From assembly GCA_907165065.1 (NCBI GenBank), contig OU015532.1, forward strand, positions 32,163,339-32,227,338: a stretch of DNA of 64,000 nt. The letters run 5' to 3'. The position numbers and the translations under genes were made by a program. Origin of the DNA: Caprimulgus europaeus (taxonomy: Eukaryota > Chordata > Aves > Caprimulgiformes > Caprimulgidae). Positions 37,401 to 50,852 of the stretch are shown in pieces. The notes under the pieces are model-generated. The model had not been told where the DNA came from. It saw only the letters and a list, made by a program, of their open reading frames with translations, and searched no databases. The stretch's first letter is position 1. Every line of letters begins with the position of its first letter.

Positions 37401-40400
37401 TCCAATATTTAAAATGTTCCCATGACATAGCACTAAAGATAGCTCAGAAACAACATCATTGTGACCAGCAGTTGATGACTCAGTGTATGATTCCAGGTTG
37501 CCATTGCTTCAGGGACAGTCATCCTGAGCTCATAGGTTAGTCATTTTTCGCATAAAACAGTGCAAGATATCAATTTTGAATGATTCATTTTATGTAAATC
37601 ATATGCACATAAGTACATAATTATAACTTTCAGTTAAAAATATGGTTTAAATATGTGTCTATAATTTTGCTGCAAGATTAAGATACAATAAGAAAAGTTT
37701 GCTTACAGAATCCATTTTTTTTAGTCAAACCACACTGCCAACACTGAAAGCTTTGTCTTATTTCTGTTTTTCGTTCTCTGTCTTTTGTAATCTTTCATTG
37801 AAAAAGAAACATAGCATTTTATTCCTTACGAGTTTTGTCCTCTTCCATTTTGCAAAAATTGATTTTTTCCACCCCTTCCTCTATTTGTCATGGCAATACT
37901 ACATTAGCAATGGATTACTGGGTTTGTAAAACCATAATCAGTTATGTCAGCAATGACGGAAATGATATTCTGGAAACAGCGTTTGTTAGAGCTCCCTTCT
38001 CCATCAGCTCAAAACTTTTTCTCAGTGAAAGAAAATTACTGCCATGCTATATGTTAATGCAGGAATGGCTTAAAGCCTTGTTATTGTGGATTAAAGCTGT
38101 GGTTATCTAACACTGGTTTAAATGAGATATAGACTACACTGATTGAAATTCTTTTTCAGGTGCTAGGATCAGAGGCTAGAATATTTGATACCTAATTTTT
38201 GCTAGCCTTTTTGATTTATTAGAAGATAAATATTATGACAGTTTAAGACAGTGTGTGAATATTATCATTAGCAAGCAGGCAAGCAGCATGATTTTGAAAT
38301 AAAAGTTTGGATAAATGCTGCGCATCAGTGCTTGTGAACATCCACTTGAATTTTCTATCCTAACATATTATAATTTCATTTTATTTTTTTCTACTCTCTA
38401 CTCATAAATATGATTGTTCACAGTTATTTTCCAGAAATAGCTGCCACTCATACTGTAGTATTTTACCTGCAAATAATACTGTCAGTATATAAATGAGTCT
38501 TCACAGGTTAGAATCAAACAGAATACCTCATGAAACAAGGCATCACGGGGAGTTTAAGAAATAAAGACCTCATGTAGCTTTAGAAGATTTGGAAGTAAGT
38601 ATCTAGACAGGCTTAAAGAAAACAGTGTTGGAATGGTTTGTAAAGGTCATCTATTTCATCCCATTATTTCATGTATATTTAAATTTTCCCTAGGTATTTT
38701 TATGACAGTTACTTAAGATATCTAGGTTATGTGAGAAGCACAGGACAATAATAAAAGATAAATAATATATTTTATCTCTAAAAGTTTTTTGTGTTTTTTT
38801 TTTTTCCTCAGGTAGATAACTACAAATAGAAATCCATTTCATTTTATAGGAATATTCACACATATTTTTTCAAATATAGGGGTATCCTGACTGTTGCATC
38901 TTCCATTTTCAAATCCTACTTTGTCACCATTCATAGAGGAATCATTTGAAGTCTGGATTTTCTGTTCTTTGAGCTTCAGAATTCTGTTTTCCAGTGATAT
39001 TCCAATTTATTCAAACAAATTTAATCTAGAGAATTCTGATATACATTTTCATTCCAATAACATACACTGTCATCAATTTATTGAAAAAACTCTGGAAACC
39101 CAGGAGTGTTGAGGGAGTTATTCAAGATCAAATAGCTTTAGAGAAAAAAGATAAAAATAGATCTAAATCTCAAATTTTTATTTTAACCTATTTTTAACTT
39201 TAGATTATTGACACATAAAGCTATTTTGGAGATAAATTATTTACACAGTTTGAGCTTTCACTGAAATAGTCTAGCTGGCAAAGAAACATATCTGTGTCTT
39301 GAAGAGAATTTGCATAGCTATGTAAACTCTGCAAAGTGCATTCTCTTTTAAGTACATGTGTGTATTCCAGAGATACATACGGTTACAGATCCACAAGAAC
39401 TTGCCTGCCTCCAGTTCATTCACAATGGTGGCACACAGAAAACTTTCAAGCTGAAGAATTAGATGATGATTCTGTGGACAGACAGAAATCTTCCTTTCCT
39501 CTATGTTTCCTCTTGTGTCCAAAGAAACATTGTAAATGACAGGTATGTGGAGCAAACTTGACATATTCCCTTAACATGCAAACTTTTCAAGAATAACATG
39601 GGCAATGGATAATAGCATGGTTAAAACCATCTTTCCTTAGGGAAAAATAGTAGGCAAAATATAGGACAAGATCTTGCAATATTCACAGTCAAGTCACAGA
39701 TAGAAGAATATTAAAATCAGGCTACTGATTATTTGTAATACATATACAATAAACACCCTGTGTTAGTAATACCCTTAACAATTTTGAAGCAAGTTTATAT
39801 AATAGAAATAATCTAATTAAAATGTAAACCAGATCATTTTGAGAAAGGCCTTAAACAGAAACCTTTTGAAAATGTATCTTCACTTCATACACTTGGAGAG
39901 TTTGAACAAGTTTGCTTTTCTGTTCTAAGCAATGTTATTAAACTTGTTGTCTTTCTTTTTCCCTAGGAAACAAAGAGAATCAGGAATGTTAAGCCTTCAA
40001 AATAATTCAGTTAATGGTGTTCAGTAGGGTAATAAACGCAGACAGAAACTATTTTACCCAAAAATAGAAAAGTGGAAGTAACTCTGTTGACAACCAAAGC
40101 TAAAAGGGGATCTAGCAGAAGTTCTTAAAAAATGTAAATCTCAGACTGAACTTGGAGAAGGAAAATAATTAGTATGATGAGTATGCTATATCTTTCAATG
40201 ACTATGCTTTATGTCAGCAGCCATGGAAATATGTAGACTGAATGTTTATGCTATTCCCTTGTTTCTGCAGTGGCAAGTTCTAAGACAGTTCTTCATGATG
40301 ATAATGAGAACATTGATAATATTCTGTGGATTAAACCCTGTATGTGATCAAACTGAATTTGTCCATTGAGAGATCATGGATATACAAAGGACAGTTAATA

Positions 40401-41101
40401 ACCTTTGGTCATGAAAAAACTGTGATGATCGTCTTTGCCTATTTTAGTGATGAAACATACTTCATGTTGCAGTACAAAAACAGATACACTTATCAGGTGT
40501 TAATGGGATGGAACAAGATATAGTAGCTCTCCCCACTGATAGTCTTGTTAGATGAATCAAGTAGATTTTGAAATATTAAACCACATCCTTTTCTTGTGTA
40601 AGAAAACTGGATTTGACATTGATATACAGAAATATCAAATCAGTTGACTGTTACTAGTGTAGGGAATTCTTACATTTTTCATATGGGATTCCAGTAAAGC
40701 ATTTCAGCAGATCTTGAGCCAAATTAGTGAGAGACACTTTCTCCTTGCTGCTTAACCAAGGCTAAATCTGATGAAAACAAATGCAAAATGTGCTCTGCTG
40801 ATGGTTTTGCTAGTTTATCTTTGCTCAGTTTGTGATACACACCCTGGAAATATGCCTCAAGATTTTCTTGGTTTCCAAGAGAAACAGGCAGCCTTTTGAA
40901 GCCTCCTGTTAGTAAATCAAGGTCCCAGTCCTTCTTTAGGGGGACTGTATAGAAATAAATAATCTCTGGGCCTAGATATAATTATCCTAGTCTCTGCTGA
41001 TACCTAGAATCCTTAACCATAATCAGCAAATATGACATCAGGACTGCAGTGGTTTGTTGCCTGCTTATTTCCTCTTGGCAATGACAATGAGTTAAGTCCT
41101 C

Positions 41102-41241
41102 AAACTGATTTGTTTAGGTTTTTCAGCTGCCTTTGATACAATTAGCCATGAAGCGTTACTGATACTGTTTTTAAAAATATGCCAGGAATAGGCAAAATGA
41201 TGCTCTATTTCTTTCATTCTGAAAAGATACATGAAAAGACC
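41102..41241 (+). pseudogene. Fossil non-LTR reverse-transcriptase fragment, L2-like
   Basis: The frame at 41102-41188 reads LICLGFSAAFDTISHEALL and continues LFLKICQE before a stop. FSAAFDT-x-x-H-x-x-LL is the hallmark of an early reverse-transcriptase block containing the first catalytic aspartate region in L2/CR1-clade elements. After a one-base frame change, 41185-41241 reads GIGKMMLYFFHSEKIHEKT, fitting the following GI-G-x-x-L-x-WF-x-S-x-L block of the same proteins in the right order. The SAAFDT wording and the GIG...S block resemble L2 more than avian CR1, whose equivalent reads SKAFDT. Flanks are too decayed to follow. It is an old dead copy. Confidence 0.55.
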
Positions 41242-44200
41242 TGACCAGTGAGAGAGAGATCTATACTAACACTGATCTGAAAAGTGGAATGTCATAATAA
41301 ATCTGTATTTTTAGTATTTATTTTCATCATGTATCAGGTGAAAAAAAAAGTTAGACCAAGCTCATGTTTTGTGGAATTTAATGGATTTTGAGAATTGTTG
41401 ATAAACAAGGTAGAACATCAAACTTGAGATTGTATTAGAGGCCTATCTGTCTGAACTTCAAGTGTTTAATGGAATTCTGTTATGGTGTCTTATACCTTCA
41501 TTTTCTATTCCGAGCCTATGGATTCTGTCTTCTTTCCTACACAGCTGACTACAGATATAGAAGAGGAAGATGAGCCACACAGCATTATATCATAAGCTCC
41601 AGAACAGTTTAGATTTGGTAGCAAACTAGCTTGAATGGAAATTATTCCATTTAATATACAGTAATATATCAATTCTAGATTATTTCACTGTAGAGAAAGA
41701 AAATTACCAAATACAGTTATCTCATGAATAATTAAAATTTTGGTTAAACTGTATGTTTCCTTAAAAGCAACAGCAAAAAGGCAGGAAATTTCCAACCAGA
41801 TAAATTTTTGTTATTTTAACTATCTGGCACATGTGCAAGAGTATTGCAGAAAAAAGCAAATAGATATATCTTCGGATATCTACGGCTTATAGGTGTTGTT
41901 TTTCTGTTTCTTCATTATTTGGTCTTTTTTATGTTTGATTGACACTGTTTTGCTGATGTTGGAGGAATGAGATGACTTAAATGTAACCTTAAAAAGAATG
42001 GATATCAAGTGCAAGAAACAGCAGTTTAACTCATTCATCTATTGGAAGACTCTGTCTAATGTGCAGCCACTAATATTCCCATTTTGTCTTTTATATCACA
42101 CAGAAAGCAATGGCAGTCTCTGGTTTTTATTATTTAAGGCTGGTATCTTGTTTCTTGTTCTGTGGACCTTTCACATAGTGGCACCTCAGCCGCAACAAAC
42201 CACCTTTTCCATAGAGGTAGTCAAAATGACTAGAGTCCAAATACTTGAAAACATTTCCTGCATGCTAAATATTGTGCCCAGCTTGCAGGTAGATCCCAAA
42301 TGAAACTTAATGTGTTTAAATTAATCTACTCATTCATAAATGCTTTAGCTCTGTTTACCTTAGAGGCTGCTACTTTTCTCCAGGCAGATGAGATAATTTG
42401 AAATATTTAAGTCAAAAAATTCTGAGAAAACTCTGAAGAATTTAACCAATAGGTTATTAGATGAAGTTTGAAATGTTTTGTAGAATTCAAACATAAAAAT
42501 ACAGAATAGAACATTATAGAAAACTTTAACTGATTTTTTTAAAAAATCTTTAAAACATTTTATATTGGGAAGACATATTTTTGTATAGTTCTACAGTACT
42601 GTTTTTATGATAGCATCTTATGCTTAACTATTCAGCAGGCTGGAGGCAGAATATTCTCTGCAAGAGGTCCATGTTTCCTATCTCAGTAAACTGCTGATAT
42701 TCCAATCAAATCACATTTAAATATCTAGTTGCTCAACCTTACTTTATTTGAAATGAAGTGAAAGGAATAGAAGTGTGGAAGTAGGATAATTCTGAGTTTA
42801 AAGAAACCTAGAGGACCTTTTTAAAATGAGTATTTTTGAACATGTGTCTTAACAGTTGCTTACAGTTTGCATAGAGATTACACTCCCCAGTTTCAGTAGT
42901 AGATGAATGAAAGGTCTTTCTGAGCTGATCTCTTTCAGTATGAGTGTCTAAGACCACTGCTATGTATATATTAGAATCATTGATTTGTGATAACAAAAGA
43001 AAAAAAAAATGTTTTGCCATAAACCAGAATCCATTAGAGAGTCTTCAGGTTCCAAAATGTCATGTCCTGTATCAAGCTAAGCAAATAAATTTTTTCTATG
43101 TTTGCTTTAAGACTTTCTTCGACTGTCTATACTCTTTCTATCTTTGTTTTCCTCTGACATTCAGAGTTTATTAAATTATCACTGGAATGATAGACAGCAG
43201 GACTACAAATCTTCAGAAAAGATGAAAGAATACTTAGCAGTTTGGTCACAATAGAAAAAAGAGCTTTTTGAGAACACCTTAGTTTCAGATGAGAAAGGCA
43301 TTGATTAGAAGCAGAGCACATACCAAAAGACCAACTCAGAGATACTGGGATGGATTCAAAAGTGCTACCAGTCAGACAGAGGAAACAAAGGAAACTGCAG
43401 CTGGGAACCTGTTGGACTAGAGATAATAGGAACAGCAGGAGAAGAGAGAGGAAAAAATATAAGGAGAAAATAAAATATTCTAAAGAAGAAATGTAAAAGG
43501 GAATAAGAAACCAATAGATAATGTCGAAATATCTGACACTGAGGGCCCAGATCTGAAGGAACTTCTGAAAAGTTAGGCTTAACTTCCTTGCAAGGTTAGA
43601 CTTATTGTGGTAAGATATTAACCAAGAGGGATGGCTAGGCAACTCTAAATCCAAATGGAAAACTAATAAAAAAACCCAACAAAAATAAACTAGAATAGAA
43701 AGGTAGTGTTCTCAGAAGGGAAAGCAGGGGCATAAACATTTTGAGAGAGTTTAATATAATTTCAGTGTAATTCTATTATGGAATTAGTGCTTTTATAAAA
43801 AAAAATAAAAATCTAGTCAGTTATGGCTAATTCTTTCTTGTTTTTCTTTTCTTTTGAGTCTAAAAGTATGCTGATATTCCTGAATCAAACTTAAAGATTA
43901 AAAGGTACTTGAATATTTCATGTGATTCATTTTCTATTTTAATCTTGTTCTTCTCAGGTTCTATAAAAATTATAATGTCAAGTCATTATTTTTTTTTCTA
44001 TATATATTGTGACAATAAAACCAATATTGCTATAGGTTATTTCCTTCTCAAACACTTTAGAGACTGCAGTAATACACAATGGTATGACTCTTCACTCATG
44101 CTTTAATTTTATAGACTTCTTGACAAACCAAATCTGGTAGAATTGATTAATATTATTTTAATTAAATATTATACTAAGAAATGTTCTCATGTAAGGATGT

Positions 44201-47200
44201 GAACAAACTGAATGCATATACTATTGTGAAGCATTTCAAGGGGTTTTGATATTCCACAATATGTATTCCAGTCCTATACTTTAACTTACATACTTTGCTA
44301 GTCATTTGACTAAAAATATTCATGTGCAGTTAGGGTAACCACTTTTCTCAGTATAAGCAATTGCAGTTAATCTCAACTATATTTAATCTCAATTCAGTTG
44401 ACTTCTCAAATGTCAGTGAGACATTCACCTTTTATGGAATTGGAGACATTTCAAATGTCTATGTCTTATCTGAAATGGTGCCATTCTCATACATATGAAC
44501 AATTATTCATTTTCACAATAAAAGTCCTTGCAAGACCAAAACAGGTCAACAAGTCCCTTTTTCCTTCATTTCTTTCTTCGGAGGTCTTAATTCACTAGCT
44601 CTGCTTCATTCCCTATATGCTTGTGGGGTCACTTGTGAGTCAAACATCTTTTTAAAAAGTAGCTGGAGAACTTAATTTCAGGAAGAGAAGAGAAGAGAGA
44701 GAGAAGAGAAGAGAAGAGAAGAGAAGAGAAGAGAAGAGAAGAGAAGAGAAGAGAAGAGAAGAGAAGAGAAGAGAAGAGAAGAGAAGAGAAGAGAAGAGAA
44801 GAGAAGAGAAGAGAAGAGAAGAGAAGAGAAGAGAAGAGAAGAGAAGAGAAGAGAAGAGAGATAAAATCTTAACTGCCCAATTTGCATGCAGGCATAGTTT
44901 GTAATAAACTCACTGGCAACACTAAATTATACTGTAATAGCACACAGCTGACACTCTTAGGTAGTATATTTTGCAGGGAAATAGACTTTTTCATGTCAAA
45001 AAGTATAAAAAGCAGCAAGCAAATAAAACAAAACTCTTCCTTTCCATCAGTACAAACAACAGTAAAAAGTCTGTCCTCTCAAACAGTGTTTTCATATTTT
45101 TCTCAGTAATGCATTAGAGCTTCTGCACTTTGCTATTTGCACAGCAATTCTGGTGCTTAAGAATATTTTTAAGCCACTTTGCTTGCTACAGCTTGATTCT
45201 ATTTTAAGAAAGGTTCTCAGTCTGGGATTACACCTGTGTCTTCTCCTATCACTAACCTGTATAGTTATAAACCAAAATTGTAAGAAAATTAGAATTTCCT
45301 TTTTGTTGTTTTTAAAAGTTCTTGTTTATAATGCTAGTTGCAATCTAATAGATATGTATATTTGAAACCTAAAATGATGCATAGCTTTTTTGGTTGCATT
45401 GATTAGACTGTGTTGGTTTAAATAAAAAATTTCCTTACAGGTTATAGATCTTTCAGTTCACACTGTGTTCATCTGTATGAGCTGGAATAGTTCTCACTTC
45501 ATGTGATTTTACTGCAAAATCAGGAAGAATCACGCACTTTAAACATAGTACTTTGCTTTGCTTTGTTGTCTGTTTGAGTGTTAACTATGCTTGAAATTCT
45601 GAAAGAAAATTATATTGACTGTAAAGCCAGGAGTAGTGAAACAGAAGAAAAAGTGAGCTTAAATCTCTGCAAGTTAAAACTCTTGGGTCAAGATTTAGCA
45701 AGCATTATCTACCTAACTGCTTATTCATTGGTTTTTCACTGTTAATCCTCTTAGTTATGAGGCAAATTTACACATTTAAATGGAGTGACAAAACCCAATT
45801 TCTTGCAAAAATTTCAGTCCTTCTAACCTGTGAAGTTTAAGGGTCACATACTAATAGAAGAACATTGCTTTTCTCTTCTTATCTGGAGAAAAGAGATGTC
45901 TCTGTCTCAATTGCCATATTTACAGGTTTGCAAAGCTCTCTGTCCATTTTGAGATAATTTAACTACATATTGAATGTATACATCTTTGCTGTGAACTTTT
46001 TGATTCATTTGGAGGATGCGTTCTTACAGCTGCTACTCCATTAGAGTGTCTGTAATTTTTTTCCTTTCACCAAGTCTGAACTAAAGATGTAATGGTGGTT
46101 CACTTCACATCTGCTTGTGAAGTAATTGTTTGCCTGTGACGGCTTGTGAGAGTGCTCTTTGCCTATGTTGATCCTCTGCTAGACAACCAAGATAGGTAAA
46201 CTTTCTGAATGGTAACATTAAAGAAAGCTCTGTGGGATCATAAAAGTTGGTCAAAGTGGTAAAGACAAAAGCCACCTGTAAAAAATGAAGAAAAGTCTTA
46301 CCAGACTAAGTGTCTTAGTAATAAAACAGCAAACAAAATTCAGTCCAGAGAAGTGTAAAGTGATACACATGAGAGAAAAAAAAATAATCTGTAAAGTAGA
46401 TTAATCTGAACTCATCACTAAAAGACATAAACAAGACTGTGGGATTATAACACATAGTTCTGAGAAAATATAGTCTCAGTACTTGGTAGTGGACCAAAAA
46501 TCAACTAAACTGTTCACAAATATTAGGAAATAGAGCGAGAGAAATAAAAATAGTGAAATCACTGTATAAATCTGTGTTTTTCACCTGCTATGTACAGGTC
46601 TGATATTCTCATGCCCAAAAAGTATTAAATAGAACTGAGAAAGATTCAAAGAAAGACAAGAGTGTTCAAAAGTGTGAAAGATCTTACATATAACAAATAG
46701 TTGAGAAAACATGCTCTGCAGCCTGGAAAGAAGACCACATAAAGGAAATGCCAGAAGCCTACAAAATTATCATGAAGACTATGAATAGGAAGCTACCGTT
46801 CACTGTCTCTCCAATTACAAAAATGAAAGATAATTCAATATAGTAAGAGCCAAGCTCAAACCAGACAAACACACCTAGTTCTTAAAAGGAAAAATAACAG
46901 ACCTTTTAAACTTGTAATCATAGGTTATTGTGCATGCAAAATTATCTGACCATAAAGAAAAGAGTTACAAAGAGGCTAAAGAAGGCACATTAGGTTCAGG
47001 AAATCCTCAAAGCACAATGTAGGACAGTATCAGAGGGAGCTATAATTTGTTTGCCTTGCTTTTAGTCTTCCCTTCGTATTGCTTGTGGCCACTGCTAAAA
47101 CAGACTCTTGGCCTATCCAGTATGGCTTTCCTATAGAAATCCTGCAGAATCACACTTACCTACCAAATTTTTGCACTAGCTACAGATCTATTCTGGTCAC

Positions 47201-47944
47201 TTTGATTCTACATTTTTCTTCAACAGATGCAATGCCTCCCATTACATATTTCACAAACACTTGTTTTATTGATGTGTGGAAGGGAAGCCGTCTACAGCAG
47301 TGAATACTCGATGTTGCAGTGAAAACTCAAAGTGAGAGCCCGAGTAAAATTTTGTTTTGTTTCTCCATGTAGAATCCTGCTCTTCAGTTGCATCAGTACA
47401 TAGTGAATGCAGCAGGCATTAAATACAATGTAATCTTGGTAAATTGGAAAATGTTTAAGAACTCCTAAATCCTAAATTCATGCTAGACCTCTGAACATCG
47501 GACTATGGCTCTCTAGTACAATAAAGACATCTGGTCTCATTTTAATTACTGTTACTCTATCCAAGTTTTTAGCAGTTTTCTATCTCTGAGTCTTCTTAGG
47601 ACTACAACTGTATGATTATCCTGCTTTCAGGGATTTGCCATTTACCACATCATCAGCCATTGACATCCTTCTATCCATCTCTCTAGAAGTTTCTCAGTCT
47701 CCCCTTCATTTCAGGATTAGGAGACAGCCATTTCTTGGTCCTTTTGGTTTCTCTTCACACACTTGCAGAACATTTCACTCTTCTATCCTGGAGGAATGAA
47801 AGGAAAGAGGATTTTCCTTCCTTTTTTTTTTTTTTTTTTCCAAACCAAGAAGCTCCACTACATCTCATAATTTTTCCCATCTGCAGCTTTTTTTTTGTTT
47901 ATCCTCATACCTCATATATACCTCTGCTCTTCTTCCAAAAGCAG
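41242..47944. other. AT-rich non-coding DNA
   Basis: Apart from the pentanucleotide array at 44682-44860 and poly(T) at 47821-47840, nothing is recognised. The longest open frame of the window lies here (43654-43127, minus, 175 codons); it comes from a purine-rich plus strand and is rejected as a gene. Confidence 0.55.
44682..44860. repeat. (GAGAA)n pentanucleotide microsatellite, ~35 units
   Basis: Nearly uninterrupted GAGAA units with one GAGAGAGA irregularity near 44697-44705. One strand is all purine. The complementary strand gives a repeating LLFSS frame (44887-44678) that is not a protein. A pure array this long is expected to vary in length between individuals. Confidence 0.97.
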
Positions 47945-48541
47945 TGAGGTGGTTTTACACTGTTGGCTTGCACCCATACCCAACCTGCTCTCTCACCCTC
48001 CCCCCACCCCTGCCCAGGGAGTAGGGGACAGAATTGGAAGGAAAAGGGCAAGGAAACTCATGGGTTGACATAAAAACTAGTTACTAATTAAAATGAAATT
48101 ATAAGAACAGTAATAACATAACATACAAATGAGCGATGCACAGTGCCGTTGCTCACCACCCGCTGACCAATGCCCAGCCTTTTCCAGCCAGTGATCCTGG
48201 CACTGATCCCAAAAGAGGAAGCCTGAACGTTTCGCCAGAGAATACCCTCAATTTCCGGCCATTCCTGGTTAATATACTGAACATGACATGATACGATATG
48301 GAATATCTCATTGGCACATCCAAATGTCACTTTGGGATTTTGCTACTTACTACACTTTTCTGTTCAGGTCCTAATGCAACTGTGAACCAGCCAAACACGA
48401 TGGCCTTGGGCTCCAGAAGCAACTAATAACATTAAAACCTTTATCAGCATTTTTCTCATAACAAGTCCTACATTGAAACTAAAACACAGCTATTCTAGAT
48501 ACTAAGATGAAAAATAACTTTATTCTAGCAAAATCAGGACA
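47945..48541 (-). mobile_element. Solo LTR of an endogenous retrovirus, minus strand
   Basis: On the minus strand it begins TGTCCTGATTTTGCTAGAAT at 48541 and ends at 47945, seen on the plus strand as TGAGGTGGTTTTACAC, giving TG...CA termini of about 597 bases. Plus-strand landmarks of this avian LTR type are GATGCACAGTGCCGTTGCTC (48136-48155), CACCACCCGCTGACCAATGC (48156-48175) and CTCATGGGTTGACATAAAAA near 48057. No primer-binding site or viral genes adjoin it. I did not find a clean target-site duplication: flanks are AAGCAG and GTAAGC. Its 3' end matches the fragment at 30549-30660. Confidence 0.78.
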
Positions 48542-50289
48542 GTAAGCATGTTAATTTTGCTAAGCCTTGTAGGTGAGACTACTACGCACCTTGAGAAGCC
48601 TCATTCCTTTTTATGTCTGGTGGTCAGGAGCATTAGCCAGCAAAAAGTCCCCACTACATTTTCTCTGATATGTGCTGGTCTATTGAAAAGAAAATTTATT
48701 GACATAAGCATATAGAGGAGTATTTGTTTACTTAAAATTAATTTTAAAAGTGTATTTGAATAAATCTGCCTATGTATACCAATGGGAAATATGGCTTTGT
48801 GGATATTACTGAAGTATAAACTACCCTGCAGACTTGTGACTATTTGCTCAGCAGGTACTTCAGACTGACAACTTCATCAGTGATGATTGATATTGCTGGC
48901 AGAAAGAGTGGATGTTTTCAATATGTCTTGTTTCTTTCTCTTAAATGAAAGATTTTTGGGAACTTAAGCTTTCTTGAAGCTTGAAAGAAAGCTTGTCACA
49001 GAAGTCTGAAATAATACAAGTACAGGTGGAATTCTGCAAAATTTTTCCTTTAAAAAGTACATTGACTGTAGTTGAAGGGAATATGTTGCTGGAACCACCC
49101 CAAAATTATCCAGAGCAAGTTTTAAATGAGAAGGCATTTATCACTTAAACTAAATCTTTTCTATGGCACCGTTCACGTACTCGCACACAAGAAGTTATTA
49201 ACTCTTAAATGAATAGATTAATTTTTTTTAGACTGGCTATGTTGATCAACTGTAATGTCCTTTTGAAGTTGTTCAGCAGGGAAATTTCTTTAAAACATAC
49301 AAACCCGCACTTATTCTTTCATATAATCCTCAGAACTGAGAAAATAATTCTCGAATCATTCCACAGTACAGAACAACTTCACCCTACCCCCTTTCAATAT
49401 TTATTCATTGCATACAATGTTTTCAAATTATTCTTTGGAACAGTCCTTCATTTGATTATGAATATTTAGATATTAAAAAACACACACGGTCTTCTACAAT
49501 TTATTTTTAAGATAAGACTGGCACAAAACCTGAAACTCTACTAGCAGTTTACCATGAAGGAAAATTAAATTTGCTTTCAAGCAGAGCAAGAAAATTGCTA
49601 ACTGTTATTTTACTATTTCTTCTGTGGGTTTTTGTTTGTTTTGTTTTATTGGGTTTTTGTTTGGGTTTTTTTCCCCTTAGATCTATATAACATGAGAGGA
49701 TTCTTAAAACCTCTTTCTTACCAAGTGCAGAAATTAAATTGTTAGTAATTATAAAATGAGTATGAGAATATATTACTAAAAACTCAATTCCTTCTGTCCA
49801 TAATGAAAATAAGAAAGATTTCCCAAACATATATTTGATTATAACTTAAGCTGAATCATCCCCAGTTTGAATAAAATACCTGTGCTGCTATGTGGCAACT
49901 GCCACTAATATCCTATCTATAGACACTTCAGATTGCCCTCATGATGGGCCATGCTTTCTAAGATAGATGTATCTTGATAATTCCAGGGATGGGATGTCTT
50001 CAAGGAAGAATATTATAGACATAATCCTCCAGAATTAAATGTTTCTGAGAGATGCTATCTATAAGGCACTGGTAAGTTTAAGACAAAATTCATTTTGGCA
50101 TTCAGCATAGTCTGTAAAATATACTAAACAGTAATTTAAGTATACTTGCAAACTTCCAAACAGATAATTGCCATCCAACAAGTAAAGTACAGTAGGAATC
50201 TGGCTGTCTCTTCTTGGCCAGGAGAGCCTGTGGAAGAGCCACAAAGAGAAGTAGAATTAGCAAGAAGTATGGGATCAAATAGGGACTTT
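48542..50289. other. AT-rich non-coding DNA
   Basis: Nothing recognised except a perfect 10-bp inverted repeat at 48966-48994 and a T/G-rich tract near 49627-49672. Confidence 0.55.
48966..48994. repeat. Perfect 10-bp inverted repeat, 9-nt loop
   Basis: AAGCTTTCTT at 48966-48975 and AAGAAAGCTT at 48985-48994. The loop contains a further GAAGCTT word, so three HindIII-type AAGCTT words sit within 29 bases. Confidence 0.8.
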
Positions 50290-50852
50290 ATCTCCAAAAG
50301 GAAAATTCTGCACTGGTGCAGCCTCACCTCGATTACAGTGTGCAGTTTGGGGCACCACAGTGTAAAAAGGATTTAAAGCTACTGAAGTGTCTAGAGGAGG
50401 GCCACTAAACTGGCAAAAGGGCTTAGAGGGGAAGCTCATATATATGAGGAGAGGCTGAAGTCACTTGGTTTGTTCAGCCTGGAGAAGAGACTGAGAGATC
50501 TTATTGCAGTCTATAACTTCCTCACAAGGTGAAGAGGAAAGTCAAATACTGAGCTCTTCTCTCTGGTGACCAAAGATAGGACCAGAGGAAATGACAGGAA
50601 GATGTGACACGGCAGGTTTAGGTTGGACATTCGGAAAAGGTTCTCCACCCAGAGGGTGGTTAAACACTGGAAGATGCTCCCTAGGGAGGTGGTCATGGCA
50701 CCAAGCATGATAATACTCAAGAAGCATCTGGACAACGCCCTCAGACACATGGTCTGAATCTTGAGATTGTCCTATGCTAGGAAAGGAATTGGACTTGATG
50801 ATCCTTGTGGTTCCCTTTGAACTCACAACATTCTATGATTCTGTGATTCTAT
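50290..50852 (+). mobile_element. CR1 retrotransposon, C-terminal ORF2 and 3' end
   Basis: Plus-strand CR1. Coding remnants include [14 protein letters not shown] at its left end, and the ordinary CR1 order follows: GAGGAGAGGCTGAAG, GGAGAAGAGACTGAGAG, GGACTTGATGATCC. The tail ATTCTATGATTCTGTGATTCTAT ends near 50852. Multiple stops. Its 3' block (ATCCTTGTGGTTCC) marks a different subfamily from the copies at 18364 and 54650. Minus-strand frames here are antisense shadows. Confidence 0.95.

Larger units (their letters stand above)
30661..41101. other. AT-rich non-coding DNA, mostly unique
   Basis: No gene or interspersed repeat recognised. Simple sequence includes T9A11 at 30772-30791, a (TA)n tract running into A21 at 33701-33737, TATC/TATT units at 34394-34426 and T18 at 35658-35675. 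A plus-strand frame of 102 codons at 31008-31316, overlapped by an 86-codon minus frame, has no identifiable domain and is taken as chance. Confidence 0.55.

Noticed and set aside
43127-43654. 175-codon minus-strand open frame, the longest in the window
   Set aside because: The plus strand here is strongly purine-rich, so its complement has few stop codons. The predicted product is a leucine/serine/phenylalanine-rich string without domain features.
44678-44887. 69-codon repeating LLFSS frame
   Set aside because: Direct translation of the GAGAA microsatellite complement.
47939-48547. Target-site duplication around the solo LTR
   Set aside because: The flanking hexamers AAGCAG and GTAAGC do not match when placed directly against the LTR ends.
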